Shown here piece by piece: positions 24,076 to 35,400 of a DNA stretch of 64,000 bases. This stretch comes from Trichobilharzia szidati (lineage: Eukaryota; Platyhelminthes; Trematoda; Strigeidida; Schistosomatidae), in contig OX235272.1 of the NCBI GenBank assembly GCA_944472155.2, positions 92,200,020-92,264,019 of the forward strand, read 5' to 3'. Under the pieces are notes generated by a model. The model saw only the letters and a list, made by a program, of their open reading frames with translations, searched no databases and was not told where the DNA came from. Position 1 is the stretch's first letter. Each line of letters opens with the position of its first letter. The position numbers and the translations under genes are program-made.

Positions 24076-26094
24076 TCAGTATGGCTACTTCACAGACAAT
24101 GACACAGTTACTGTACGCCAATGAGGACTGACCACTTTAGTTAAGAATGTATAAATAATAGGAAGGACTGGATATCCTGTAATTATGCTGAGGAAATTGT
24201 GCTTGCCGTGGGCAACACACTGATGTCAGAGTCTATGCGATTACAGTATCAGAAGAAACATGACAGAAGGGCTTAACTACCTGACTTTAAATCACAAGGT
24301 CTAGCGTTCCTGTCCCATTCCACCTGCTGAAGTCTGGGCAAATGACTAGTATCGTCTATCTTCACATATTAAGTCAGACTCATGGCCTGATACATGATGT
24401 ATCTGCCCCAGGCAACCAAGTTCTTACTCTGAGGACTGGAAAAGTAAAATCACTGTAGCGACATCATACTACTTTAGAATTTATAAGTAGCCAAATAATA
24501 AATCTCTAAATACCTCAATATTGAATGAAGTATTTTTAAAGTCTACGTGGAGATAGTGTACGTTTACTAGATAACTGAATTTCCAGTAAACCTGTATGTG
24601 AATTTCACTTTACAAATGTGCGTTCGTGAAATAATAGGAATAACTGTTACCTCAGTGTGTTACTAGTAGTGCTGAAAATATCAACAACCCTGATGTTGGA
24701 ACCTCCATGATCAAATTTCAGAGGAAGAGAAAAAAGTCAAAGCATATCAGAATACCTATTTAACAGACGTTTGTCACCACAAGCCCTTCTCATCTTCTTC
24801 GATTACACAAACACAAGTTTATTATTCCACGATCAATCCCTTATACAATTAGAAGATTAGAAGTGATACTATTTTCGTTTGTTTGTTTGTTTGTTGGTTG
24901 TAATAAACTTGAATGATTTAATATGCTGCTCTTATTTAGATATTCGAAATTAACGGAGATCTCGTGTTTAGAAATTTTTCTATTCAGCGAAAGCAGTTAC
25001 AGATCTTTCCATTCATAAGAGATTTCAGTCGTCACAAATTCGATACAGAGATTATATAGATTTCAACAGGCCAATTAGAAGACTCATTCCCTCTTATGCG
25101 TTCAGTGGGTTTACCTAACACAACCGTATTTGCTGTACGCATCTATAGAAAAGTTATAAGAGCATATATATTCGAAATTTAATCAATATAAGGTCAAAAT
25201 GTTAATTTAAGAGTCAAAATCACGAATGAATCGTTAGCGAAAACAAAAACCAGATAACCACGAACCGTTCAGGTTAATAAAAAGTCAGCTTTGAATAGAC
25301 GAAACATGTGTAGGCTTTTGTGGATTTCTCCTAAGAAATCCGTAGAGATAATCCCATCGATTAGTTCAACCACATGTTGAGTGAAGCGTAAAATTCAAAA
25401 ACACAGGATTTGTGTAGAATACGGTACTTTATTATATATGAAATAATGGACCACAATCTGCGGACTTCAAACTGTGAGGTATCTGTGGTTGGGTGACATC
25501 AGATGGACCGCCACTGTGCGTCAATAAGGAAAACAGCAAAGCTGCGTTAAAGCCGATCCACAGCGCGGAAATGGCAGACAACGGATAAAGGGGTTAAAAT
25601 AAACAGTGTTCGGCAGAGATGGATATATAAATAAACGAACCAGATAATGTTCGACTATAAGAAAATAATTGCTATATTTCAAACACAGCCAAAGCACATA
25701 ACGATCACGGTTAAGGTGTGACAAAATGTGAAATACTACTACTTACTACTCATAAGTAGTATAAATTTACCACAAGAAAAGATTGTAAGACGGTGAATAT
25801 AAATTGTGCAATTAGTTTTATCAGTAATAAGGATGAAAAAGTGAGGTGATCTGTGATAACACGAATAACGAAAAACAGCATAATTAAACAAACAAATGTT
25901 CAGGTAGAAGTAGTCGATAATGGCTAAGAAAAACAAATGAACCGATTCAGTAATGCTATATTGTAAGGGAAGTAAATGAAATACGTTTTTAATGAAGCCT
26001 TGATAAGATTAAGGGATGATAGGAGCGGGTCTGAAAATATAAGTAAGGAGTGGTGGAGAAGTCATCAGTTGGTTAGGTCTTAATATGCCAAAGG
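24076..26094. other. unassigned intergenic block
   Basis: No supported gene. It holds a (GTTT)n run at 24880-24897 and a less AT-biased block at 25390-25720. A minus-strand microexon-like ATG segment (acceptor CTATAG, donor GTAAAC, about 25107-25145) was noted but has no partner. Confidence 0.4.
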
Positions 26095-26290
26095 AGGGAT
26101 AATGGCTGTACGAACTACTTTTGAATACATACTTTAGGCTTAATAGTTCTTATGCCTATCACACCTCAGCTGTGTGCAGTAGACCAATACGGAATCTATT
26201 GGAAAGATTCAGTGGGAGACGATGAATTACCTTGAATGCTTTCGTTTTCTCCACTACATGACCACTATCAACTAAATGTACTCAACAATG
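26095..26290 (-). pseudogene. PLE GIY-YIG 3' fragment
   Basis: In reverse it matches the end of the 3.8-4.3 kb fragment: the region around CTGTACGAACTACTTTTGAATAC and the C-terminal coding block, with no open frame. Confidence 0.5.
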
Positions 26291-26461
26291 TACTCATATC
26301 ATTCAATAAGTAGTATAGTATAGTATCACGCTATTTTGTATGTATAGCGTGAGTATATTTTGCTGTACGAGCATATTCCGATCACAATGTGTCATCTACC
26401 TACTCAAGAAAGCAAGAAAAATAGCGTGATACTATATACTACTTATTGAATGATATGAGTA
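26291..26461. repeat. hairpin-forming repeat, 45-bp inverted arms
   Basis: Arms at 26291-26337 and 26417-26461 (TACTCATATCATTCAATAAG...CGCTATTTT and its complement, with one 3-base indel) flank about 79 bp. The right 89 bp (26373-26461) recur at 35652-35740 with one mismatch. Confidence 0.85.
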
Positions 26462-26682
26462 CACTGTTTCACCATACCATATTTAGCACAAGTTTTGTGT
26501 AAAGACACAAATGTCATAAATGAGCCTACAAACTCTCTAATCAATAAATAAACACGGAATGATAAACACAATTATTATTATTGTCATATATATTATTCTT
26601 CCACTGACTTTCAGGGTTTTCGGATTTATTATTTTATTATTTAACGGATTTATACATTAATAAAAGAAGATGAATTGATATA

Positions 26683-28165
26683 AGAATAAAACTTGTGCAC
26701 TGTGGTAGAGTGTAATTCCATTATGGGTAAATTTTATTTTGATAAAGTCTCACAGTGTTATACAGTAATATTTACTGATGACGTTTCGAGCACAATTTTA
26801 TTGCTCATAATCATATCAAGGTAATCACACGACTTCCTAAATTCATTTATATAGTTCCGTTGTTTTTCACTTGATTTCATTGGGAAGTAATATTTTCCAT
26901 ATTTCGGGTATGAGTGATGAATCATTCCTGTTGCATCTGTTGGGTGTAGATTCGATGATGAACCAGGATTCAGTAATCAACCTCTCTCTCCACCTACCTA
27001 GATTACTTTTTAGAATTTTAACCCTATCCCACCCTATTGTGTGGTTGTTTGTTAATGCGTTAAGTGCAATTGCTGAACTTTTTTCTAAATTACTTATCTT
27101 TTCGGGGTCAACCATTCTTACCTTAGCTAAATTCTTATGTTCTGACAATCTGACTACCTCTAACCTACTAGTTTGACCTATGTAGTTGACCTCACAGTCA
27201 TTGCAGGGTATTTTGTAAATTATATTATTTTGTCTAATTGGGTCAACTGGGTCCTTTAACCTACAGAGCTTGCGCCTGAGTGAGTTTGTAGGTTTAAATG
27301 CCACCCTAATTCCTGCTTTATTAAGAATCCTACGTAGGGACTCAGATGTCCCCTCTTTATATGGTATAACTGTAGATGACTTATATTCTCTCTTATTTAT
27401 GTTATTATTACTAGTTTCACAATTCTTTTTATTTTTCTTTTGGCCTTTTTCAATCTTCCTAATGAATTTTAGAGGATAGTTATTTAACATCAACGCCTCT
27501 TCTACCTGTTTTATTTCATCATTTAGGTCTTTTTTTGTGCTACTTAGTGCCATTGCTCGGTTTGTTAAACACTTAACTAAGCCTGCCTTAACAGTTAAAG
27601 GATGAGATGAATTAAAGTCTAAATATCTATTAGAATGCGTTGGTTTTCTATAAACACTAGTGTGCAGTTTACCTTCTTCTATTCGTTTTATTTTACAATC
27701 TAACATAGCTAATTCTCCTTGCTCATTTTCGGTTTCAAATGTGAATTTTATTCCCTCCACTAATGAGTTTATGTGTGTCAAGGAGCTAGAGATATGTTCT
27801 GTTTTTAACACTGTGAAAGTGTCATCCACATATCTCCACCATATTTTTGGAGTAGGATTAAACGTATTAAGTGCCATATTTTCCCAGCTATCCATAAATA
27901 TATCTGCTACGATAGGGGATATTGGTGATCCCATTGCTACACCTTCTGTTTGTCTATATATTTTGCCTTGGAATTTAAAGATAGTAGATGTGAGGCACAA
28001 CTGAATTCCTAAAGTAATTTCTTCATTGGTTAGTTTCGTCCTATAAGTGAGTTCAGGGTCTGTAGTTAATTCTTTTTTAACTGCTTCTAAAGCTATATTG
28101 ATTGGTATGTTAGTATAAAGACTGGTTATATCAAAACTAACCATGAATTGTTGCAATATGTACAA
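26683..28165 (-). mobile_element. Penelope-like retroelement, 5'-truncated, best preserved (PLE-1)
   Basis: An uninterrupted minus-strand frame of 432 codons (28165-26867) carries the RT from motif A (VSFDITSLYTNIPI, residues 9-22) through motif B (EGVAMGSPISPIVADIF, about 73-90) and the catalytic RYVDDTF (about 110), then a linker and a GIY-YIG endonuclease from residue 315 (IIYKIPC, NYIGQT, LSEH, late Glu and Asn). PLEs copy RNA onto nicked DNA ends. The N-terminal RT motifs are missing: the copy starts at motif A. The 3' UTR/pLTR at 26866-26683 contains a hammerhead-like block. The frame shows no internal break, so it is young or recently decayed, but it is not autonomous as it stands. Confidence 0.9.
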
Positions 28166-28379
28166 ACGCTAAAAATTCCACTGTGTATTATTATTATTAT
28201 ATGAGATAAAATGAGTAGTAATATTATCGAAATTGTAAGGGTTATCAAAGTTAATCTATAAACTAGTAGTATAAGTTGACCTGTGGGAAGTATCTAGAAA
28301 CATTAGCGAACTGAGGAAGTGGAAAAATTGGGAAGTTTGAAGTAAACTCTTCAGTAACTCATTTTTATTTTTATTTTTT

Positions 28380-28562
28380 TATTTTTGATTACAGCTTGAT
28401 GCCACACCGTATTTTCAGTACAAGTGTGGAATTTTCAGCATGGATATCAGTAGCCCAAATTTCGCAGGCCGACCATAGATATCAGGTGTGCGTCGGCAGG
28501 GGATCGAACCCCGGATCATGTTCATGGTCGGCGAGAGTCCTAACCTCTGTGCTACCGACGCA
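28380..28562 (-). repeat. SINE-B copy
   Basis: In reverse: head GTGCGTCGGTAGCACAGAGG, B-box GGGGTTCGATCCCC, the GATATCTATGGTCGGCCTGC middle and a tail ATGCTGAAAATTCCACACTT ending in an A-rich run. It is the same family as 21395-21567. Confidence 0.8.
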
Positions 28563-28734
28563 CATACAGTCGAGTACAAAGATATCATAATCTTATGTAA
28601 GTAAACAAGGAAAGTTTGGAAAAAATATCTATGATTCTAATTAGAACTGTATTACTTAAAATTAACAAACACAGAAAAATTAATCTGATGCCCACTAGTA
28701 ACTGACTGCAAGATAAAGTTGCCTGAAGATGTCA

Positions 28735-29015
28735 GTGGGAAGTCGTGACCAGAGAGGTTCACGAAATTGTGTGTGTGTGAGAATAAAACCCACTGATAAC
28801 ATTGGGTAATGGTTGTGCTGTGTATCGCGAATCAGTAAAAGTTTAAATTTCATGATCCGGTGGATCCCACCTCAGTGGCTGTATGGTCAAGGGTTCGCCT
28901 AGCAACTCGAAGTTTCTGGGTTTGATACTGGGCGAGATATTCAGTATGCACAGCTGTAGAGTCTAAGGCTAACGTGAAACAGCTATCTACTACCCTGTGG
29001 TTTTCGATGATTCTT
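28735..29015 (+). repeat. SINE-A copy, degenerate
   Basis: 5' part GTGGGAAGTCGTGACCAGAG, head TCAGTGGCTGTATGGTC with GGTTTGATACTGG, then GTCTAAGGC...GTGAAACAGCTATCTACTACC, the remains of the hammerhead-like block. Confidence 0.6.
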
Positions 29016-29229
29016 GATTCAGACGAACTGCACAATATAAACCATAAATAGAGGATCATATGGCTACACTGAAATCACAATGTATTTGCCAGTGATTTAA
29101 GTGGCTAATTTCCTTTTCGTCGTAAACGCTTATATTTATATCGCTTACTTAGCATGGATATAATCTGTGAGTACAACATTATGGCTTCTAGTTCATGATT
29201 GGAGCTGAATACGGAAATTAGATCTGCTT

Positions 29230-29487
29230 ATGTGGTCTCCAGAGTCAGTGACACAGTGGTAGAATGCTCGCCAACCACGCTTCATATGGTCCGGGTTCAG
29301 TCCCCCGGCCGACTCGCTCCTCTACCTCTCTAAGCCAGTAATAAGCCTGGTAAAGAGGGAAGGTTGGACATGAGGCTAGCAACCCCATTCCGTAAAAATA
29401 AACACCACTGCAATTGAAACGTCAAGCGTCTAGCTTGAAGCCCTATGTTCCACTGGGAACGTAAAGGAATTAAAAAAATGTGGTCTC
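29230..29487 (+). repeat. SINE-D copy with 10-bp target-site duplication
   Basis: The element 29240-29477 has head GACACAGTGGTAGAATGC and CCGGGTTCAGTCCCC, a body with GGTTGGACATGAGGCTAGC, and tail TTGAAGCCCTATGTTCCACT then A-rich sequence. It is flanked by exact ATGTGGTCTC at 29230-29239 and 29478-29487. Confidence 0.87.
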
Positions 29488-29508
29488 AGACCAACAATCA
29501 GAGATTTT

Positions 29509-29723
29509 CAAGTATTGGTTTTGTAGGGATTTTGTTTGATTGCGTGGAGGATTTCATCATGAGCTGACATCAGTTAGAGAACCACTGGAAAACCAGCTGG
29601 GAGTACTGGACAGCTGTTTCGTCCTAGTTTGGGACTCATCATCAGTACGCACCCACCGGGATTCGAACCCAGGACCTTCTGGTTACAAGGCGAGCTCGTA
29701 GACCATTGAGCCACTGGGACCCG
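29509..29723 (-). repeat. SINE-A copy, well preserved, with hammerhead-like fold
   Basis: In reverse: A-box TGGCTCAATGGTC (29713-29701), perfect B-box GGTTCGAATCC (29669-29659), then stem I GTACTG, core ATGATGA (29642-29636), stem II GTCC/GGAC, GAAA (29620-29617), stem III CAGCTG, TC and stem I CAGTAC. Only core C3 differs from an active hammerhead. The tail runs to 29509. Confidence 0.85.
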
Positions 29724-29729
29724 AGATTT

Positions 29730-30335
29730 CATGAATTGGGTGTTATGATTTGGCCTCACCACTGTTACCTCTTTTTACATCTAATACTAAATTCACTAGC
29801 ATTTTTCATCTGAGTTGGTGATAGCTCGAGATGCATAACACGTGTTCTAGCCATGACATTCAATGCAGCTTCACTGCCTCATTGATTAATTTTTCCAACT
29901 AGCCTGATACAGGTGACTAACGTCATCATACGTACCACTTTCAACGGTCACGTCTTGCAGAGTCGAAAAGAGGGAGAAGTGTCCTTTGGTCAGTAAACAG
30001 TCGCATCAACTTCAAAGATGGCTTAATTTTTGTGAATGATGCATATGGCTTTTGAAATATCTGCTAGAGCACTCAGCTGCTTCACATGAAAGAACTTCTT
30101 GATGTTTATTATGCATATTTGGGTGTTCATTTGTTCTCTTAAGAACAATTCCTACTTTCATTTGGAAGTATTATCCCACACACACAGCCCCTCCTACTAT
30201 GATTTCATTAAACTTAAATCCCACTTTTTATTTCATACATCAAGACAACTATGCACCAACTAGTTGTGCAACTTCCTATTTGCATTGTAAAACGACTACT
30301 GTGCTATGCAATCAAAATTTTGATAAGAGGATTGA
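29730..30335. other. unassigned intergenic sequence
   Basis: Nothing recognisable. Confidence 0.5.
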
Positions 30336-30860
30336 ATGCTTATTTCAAATTTAAACTCACTAGTTATAAAATTTGGAGGAAACATTTATTTAAACAATAT
30401 AGTGGAAATATTCATTCAAACATCTAGAAAAACCACCGCTATTTCGTGTTTGGGAGTCAAAGATAATCTGCCTAATTTCGCCTCTTGTATGCGTATTTAC
30501 AAATTTTACTGCTCCTGTGGAGCCAGTTACACAGGACGTACAATTAGGCTGTTTCTCGTCGGATTTCTGAACATCAGCCTGCACAGTGCTTAAGTAAAGG
30601 ACAAACAAAATCCATTCATAGCTCTGTTCTATCTCGTCTTGTGGATACAGAACACAAGATTTATGTTAACGAGACTTTGAAAGTCATCTACTGCATACCA
30701 ATTAGTCTTAACCTATGCCTTAAGAGTCCGTCTACTACATATTGCTGAGGCTGGCTGTTGGGATCCATATTAAGAAACCTAACTTATGTATCCAAAAGTA
30801 GTTGGTTCAGACACTGTCCTTACCTTGCCCATCAAGGTTCTAATGATCCTTAATGCCTTG
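30336..30860 (+). pseudogene. PLE GIY-YIG fragment
   Basis: The frame 30336-30593 has NFASCMRIYKFYCSCGASYTG and the GRTIR block. After a frameshift the coding continues (CLSKGQTKS, SRLVDTEHKIYVNETLKVIY) to about 30800. It is the family of the 3.9-kb fragment; no RT is present. Confidence 0.7.
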
Positions 30861-31389
30861 TGGAAATTTCCTTAACTTAATTTGATATTCTATTTGCTAT
30901 TACCTTTTTATGCTTATTTCAATTTATGTATCTTCCTTGAACTGTGATTCCATTCATCTTACTTAACAAATCGATACTATTTAAAATACACCGATATTGT
31001 TGATGACAACTACTCTAGAATATTCAAGGTATATAAACATATATACAAATGTAGAGCCAAAGGAGTAGGAAATAATCGGAGAGGATATTATTTGCTCAAT
31101 TTTTTATTTAAATACTCTTATATTTTCATATTCATCTGCATACTACTAGTGAGTAGATGGTGATTATTGCACTGAAAATTATGACTTTTAATTGGAATCA
31201 AGCGGCTTATCACAGAGTGAGTTCCCAGTGTTGTAAATAAACGAATTATTTAGCGGAATGTCAGCGAGAACACTATCGTTCACTTAGGAAGCGTGTACAC
31301 CCAGACGATGAGTTCCAAACAGAAAAAGAAAGGCATATGTTGAATTCCATTGCTAGCCTTCGTTAATCTCCAGACTTCATTGTAAGATA

Positions 31390-33412
31390 TACCACAGAGC
31401 GAAACAGTATTATTTACTGGATGACGTTTCGAACAAAATTTATTGTTCATAGTCATATCAACTGTGATCACACGACTTCGAAACTTGAGTTTTATAGTTT
31501 TCTTTGTCTTCTCCTATTTGTCGTAGGGGTAGTAGAATTTTCCAGATATCGGGGACAGGTGATGAATCATTCCTATTACATGTATTTGCAGTTGATTCGA
31601 TAAACAAAGCTTCTGTTATCAATCTCTCCCTATACCCTGTGACATTAGATTTCAAAACTGTCATCCTATCCCATCCTGTTGTATGGTTGTGTGTAACTGC
31701 ATGTAGTGCTATAGCTGAACTATTCTCTAGATTTCTTATCTTATTTGAGTCAACCAATCTAGATTTTGCTAGGTTTCAATGTTCTGCTAGTCTGACTGCC
31801 CTTGTTCTACTAGTTTGACCTATTTATTTGACTTGATAATCATTGCAAACTGGGTATTAGATAAACTAAACTGTTTTGTTTTAAAGGCTCCACAGGATTG
31901 ATCCTTTAACCGACAAAGCTTGTTTCTAATTGAGTTTGTGGGTTTGAATGCCGTTTTTATTCCTGCCTTGTTGAGAATTCTGCGTAAGGTTTCCGAGGTT
32001 CCTTCCTTGTATGGAATTACTACTGATGATTTAGATTCCTTATTGTTGGTGTCGTCATTAATATTATTATTATCACTATTATTATCATTATTTTCAAGTG
32101 TTGGTTTGTAGGAATTTGATTGGTTACAGGATTTCATCATGAGCTGACATCAGTTACAGAACCATTGGAAAACCTGCGAGTACTGGACAGCTGTTTCTTC
32201 CGTCCTAGTTTGGGACTCTTCATCAGTACGCACCCACCGGGATTCTAACCCAGGACCTTCTGGTTACAAGGCGAGCTCGCATACCATTAAGCCACTGGGA
32301 CCCGATCCAATGGCCCATGAATTCTAACTTCTGCCAATTCGCGACATAGCGCGACCCCTAGCCAATGTCTTCGGCGAGTATTTGTCCTCACGCCCGACCT
32401 GCTGCACCCTACTGGTCACGACTTCTCACTAGAACCCCAGGTGACTACCCACCTGAATAGGGCAAGTCGCTAGTGAGCATCTCATTGATATCCAAGTGTT
32501 GGTTTGTAGGGATTTGATTGGTTACAGGATTTCATCATGAGCTGACACTATCTCTACTATCATTATTTATTGTATTTTTACATTTCCTTAAATATTTCCT
32601 GACTAATTTATCCGAGTAATTATTAAGCTTCAAGGCTTCTTTTATGTGTATCACTTCCTGTCTTAGATTTTCCTTGGTGCTACTTAGTTTTTGTGCTCTG
32701 TCACTTAAACATTTTACCAATCCTATTTTTACTGACATAGGACGGGATGATCGGAAGTCTAAATATCTGTTTGAGTGTGTGGGTTTCCTGTAAACACTAG
32801 TGTTTAACTTCCCATCTTCTTTCCTCTTTACGTTGCAACCTAACACTGGGAGCTCCCCTTCCTGATTTTCCCATTCATAAGTGAATTGAATTGCTTCAGC
32901 CTTCGAGTTGATGTGTTCGAAAAACCTATCTATATCTTGTGTTTTAAGTACAGTGAATGTGTCATCTACATACCTCCACCATACTTTTGGGGTGGGGCTG
33001 AACGTTTCAATCGCTATGCTTTCCCACTTATCCATGAACATATCTGCTACCCTTGGGGACGTTGGTGATCCCATGGCAACTTCCTCAGCTGGTTTGTATA
33101 TTTTCCCTTGGAATTTAAATACTGTGGAAGTCGGGAATAGCTGTACTCCCAGCATTATGTCCTCAAGTGGCACTTTTGTCCTAAGTTCGAGTTCTTGGTC
33201 AGAAATGAGTCCGTTTCTGACTGACTCCATAGTCATATTTATTGGTATACGTGTGTATAAACTGATAATGTCAAAGCTAACTTTTTTTCTTCATTATCTA
33301 ATTTTAAATTATCTAATCTGTGTTTGAGCTCATAACAATTAGTCAGTCTAGATTTCGAGTGGATTTTTAGGGGATTTAATACCATGGCTAAATATTTAGA
33401 TAATCTAATAAT
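31390..33412 (-). mobile_element. Penelope-like retroelement interrupted by SINE-A (PLE-2)
   Basis: Upstream coding in reverse from about 33412 (SKYLAMVLNPL...ELKHRLDNL), a one-base frameshift before motif A (VSFDIISLYTRIPI), then an intact 233-codon stretch (33236-32535) with EVAMGSPTSPRVADMF and RYVDDTF. It is cut at 32548 by the SINE-A at 32095-32547. Coding resumes at 32094 (VVIPYKEGTSETLRRILNKA) and ends with a GIY-YIG region broken by frameshifts (31818-31458; ALFIESTANTCNRND). The 3' UTR at about 31460-31390 holds a GTTCGAAACGTCATCCAG block. It retains more N-terminal RT than PLE-1 but more damage. Confidence 0.88.
32095..32547 (-). repeat. SINE-A insertion with 55-bp terminal direct repeats
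   Basis: The same 55 bases occur at 32095-32149 and 32493-32547 with one mismatch, defining a 398-bp unit plus a second partial copy. Inside, in reverse: 5' body, tRNA-like head (TGGCTTAATGGTATGCGAG; GGTTAGAATCC) and hammerhead-like block GTACTG-ATGAAGA-GTCC...GTCCAGTAC. It interrupts the PLE-2 coding frame. TATCATTATTT on both sides (32083-32093 and 32558-32568) suggests an imperfect target duplication. Confidence 0.85.
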
Positions 33413-33869
33413 AATAATTTGCTTTATTCCAAAACAGTACTTGTGATACAGAATGAAATTCTCAGCATTTTTACTACAGTATTGCATCCAGTTAGTACAT
33501 TATCAATAAATAGAATTCTACATAGATTAAGGAAATCTCAGTTCATTACGACAACAGCATATTGGCATGTCGGTAGCAAAGCCAAAGCTGAAAAGTGTTT
33601 GAAGGTTTTGGAAAAGTAGGTGCTGTCATATTTACTGGTATGAGCGAGAGAAAGAAACAAAGCAGCATAAAACGGAAGAAAAAAAGAGAGAGAATGGGAA
33701 AAGAAAGAAAGAAAATGTTGTACCTATAAATGATATGAGTTGGAAAGACGAGATCCAGTTGTTCTACTGACTATTTAATGAATTATAGGTGTCACGCCTA
33801 ATGCTTTCTTTATCGCAAAGAACACGAGCTAAGTGGGGTATGGTTGAGTTTTTGTACTTGCTGGTGCGA
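33413..33869. other. unassigned block with purine-rich tract
   Basis: A plus-strand frame of 66 codons (33419-33619, ...LSINRILHRLRKSQFI...) has no family I recognise. 33640-33720 is nearly all purine (AGAAAGA-type). Confidence 0.4.
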
Positions 33870-34200
33870 GGTGATATGATTATGAGCAATAAATTTTGCT
33901 CGAAACGTCATCAGTAAACATTACTGTATAACACTGTGAGACTTTATCAAAACAAAATTTACCCATAATGGAATTACACTCTACCACAGTGCACAAATTT
34001 TATTCTTATATCAATAAAACTATAAAACTCAAGTTTCAAAGTCGTGTGATTACAATCGATATGATTATGAACAATAAATTTTGTTCGAGACGTCATCCAG
34101 TAAATAATACTGTTTCACTGTGTGACACACCTAATAAACAAACTAATATGGAATTACTTACTATGACAGTGCCCAAGTTTTACACATGTATTCATTGTAA
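33870..34200 (+). mobile_element. two adjacent PLE terminal repeats (PLE-1 type, then PLE-2 type)
   Basis: 33870-34012 is the reverse complement counterpart of 26683-26825; 34013-34200 matches the PLE-2 3' end at 31390-31500 in the opposite orientation. Each contains the GATATGATTATGA(G/A)C...G(A/G)AACGTC-like block. Both point away from the PLE-2 coding. Confidence 0.7.
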
Positions 34201-35194
34201 GAGTATGCGATGTCGCATCCACTCGATGACATTGTTCGTAACGATGAATTTTTTGACACTTTCAAAAGTAACCTGTCAAATAGAGGACTTCACTTGTTAC
34301 ATGGAAAATTAAAGAAGCTTATAATTTCCTATGCTTTCATCAGCGGTAAGAATACATGATCTTATTTGTCACAGTGATTTCCTAAAGAAGATAAAAGGTG
34401 GTGAATTTATGCATCCACAAAAAGCATTTGTTATTTTCTACAGGTGAACCAGGGATATTTTACAGTCAGTACTCTGACTAATGAGATATGAAGAGTGAAT
34501 AGCTTATAAGAACAGGTAAGCTACTGAATACTCCTTGATTTTAAGGCTACTTACTGTGCAGAAGAGTACACCTGAGTGAATAATTTGGAAACCACATTAC
34601 TGTCTTTTATATTACTTACAATCCAGAACTTCTAGGCGAAGGAACAGCTGAGCTGAGTTTATCAGAGAGTAAACATATGCTAGCATCCTTCCTATCACCA
34701 GTTTTAACCTTCGTTTAAAAATCAATTAGCGAATCAATAGGTGTGTAACCCTTTAGTGAAACATAATCCTTCCTTGTGCACCTCAACACATATCATTCAT
34801 TGCTCCAAAAATGAACATTAATTTCCCATCCAGATAATATTGACACTTCAATAATTTTAACACTGTAGCGTCAGCTACTTATAGACAGATATAAGTAATA
34901 TACCGAGTAACGTAGTCAGAGAGGCAGTGATAATTTGTGTGTCGTCAGAAAAGCCATTGAAAAAGAGGTGCAGGGAAAATGTGACAAAACAGAGAAGAAT
35001 CCAATTAGCGGCAGACACCAAATAGTGTAGAACAAGACGGTTGACACGGAATTGGTGATATTATTTGCAGGTTGTAAAATCAATATGAGTTTTGTGGTTT
35101 GCTCAGTACGCCTGAAGGTTATTTCGTCAGTCACCAGTCTTGTCTTTTTCATTGTTGTATTCCTTATCATCTTTATAATTCTGTACTCAAGATT
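34201..35194. other. unassigned intergenic sequence
   Basis: No supported gene. An acceptor-like TTTTCTACAG at 34433-34442 was noted without a matching open frame. Confidence 0.4.
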
Positions 35195-35400
35195 GATCAT
35201 GAACTGACCTTATCTATGTAGCTATTGAAAAGCCGGGAGTGCAGGAAATTTGCTCCGTACTAGTTTAAGACTCTTTGGCAATACGCACCGGAGACACCTC
35301 CGTGGAGCGAATTAAGGATTTTGAAGTCATGAGGCAAGACGCTTGACCATTCTGCCTCTGAGAAATAATTCAATGAATTGTGAATTCTAACTTCCGCGAA
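35195..35400 (-). repeat. SINE-A copy, degenerate
   Basis: GGGAGTGCAGGAAATTTGC, TCCGTACTAGTTTAAGACTC and GTCATGAGGCAAGACGCTTG match the reversed hammerhead block and head of SINE-A at low identity. Confidence 0.4.

Noticed and set aside
29659..29713. tRNA gene suggested by perfect A and B boxes
   Set aside because: No acceptor-stem pairing or cloverleaf; it is the promoter head of SINE-A, repeated many times here.
33419..33619. 66-codon frame beside PLE-2 as missing PLE N-terminus
   Set aside because: It is on the opposite strand to PLE-2 and shows no PLE motif.
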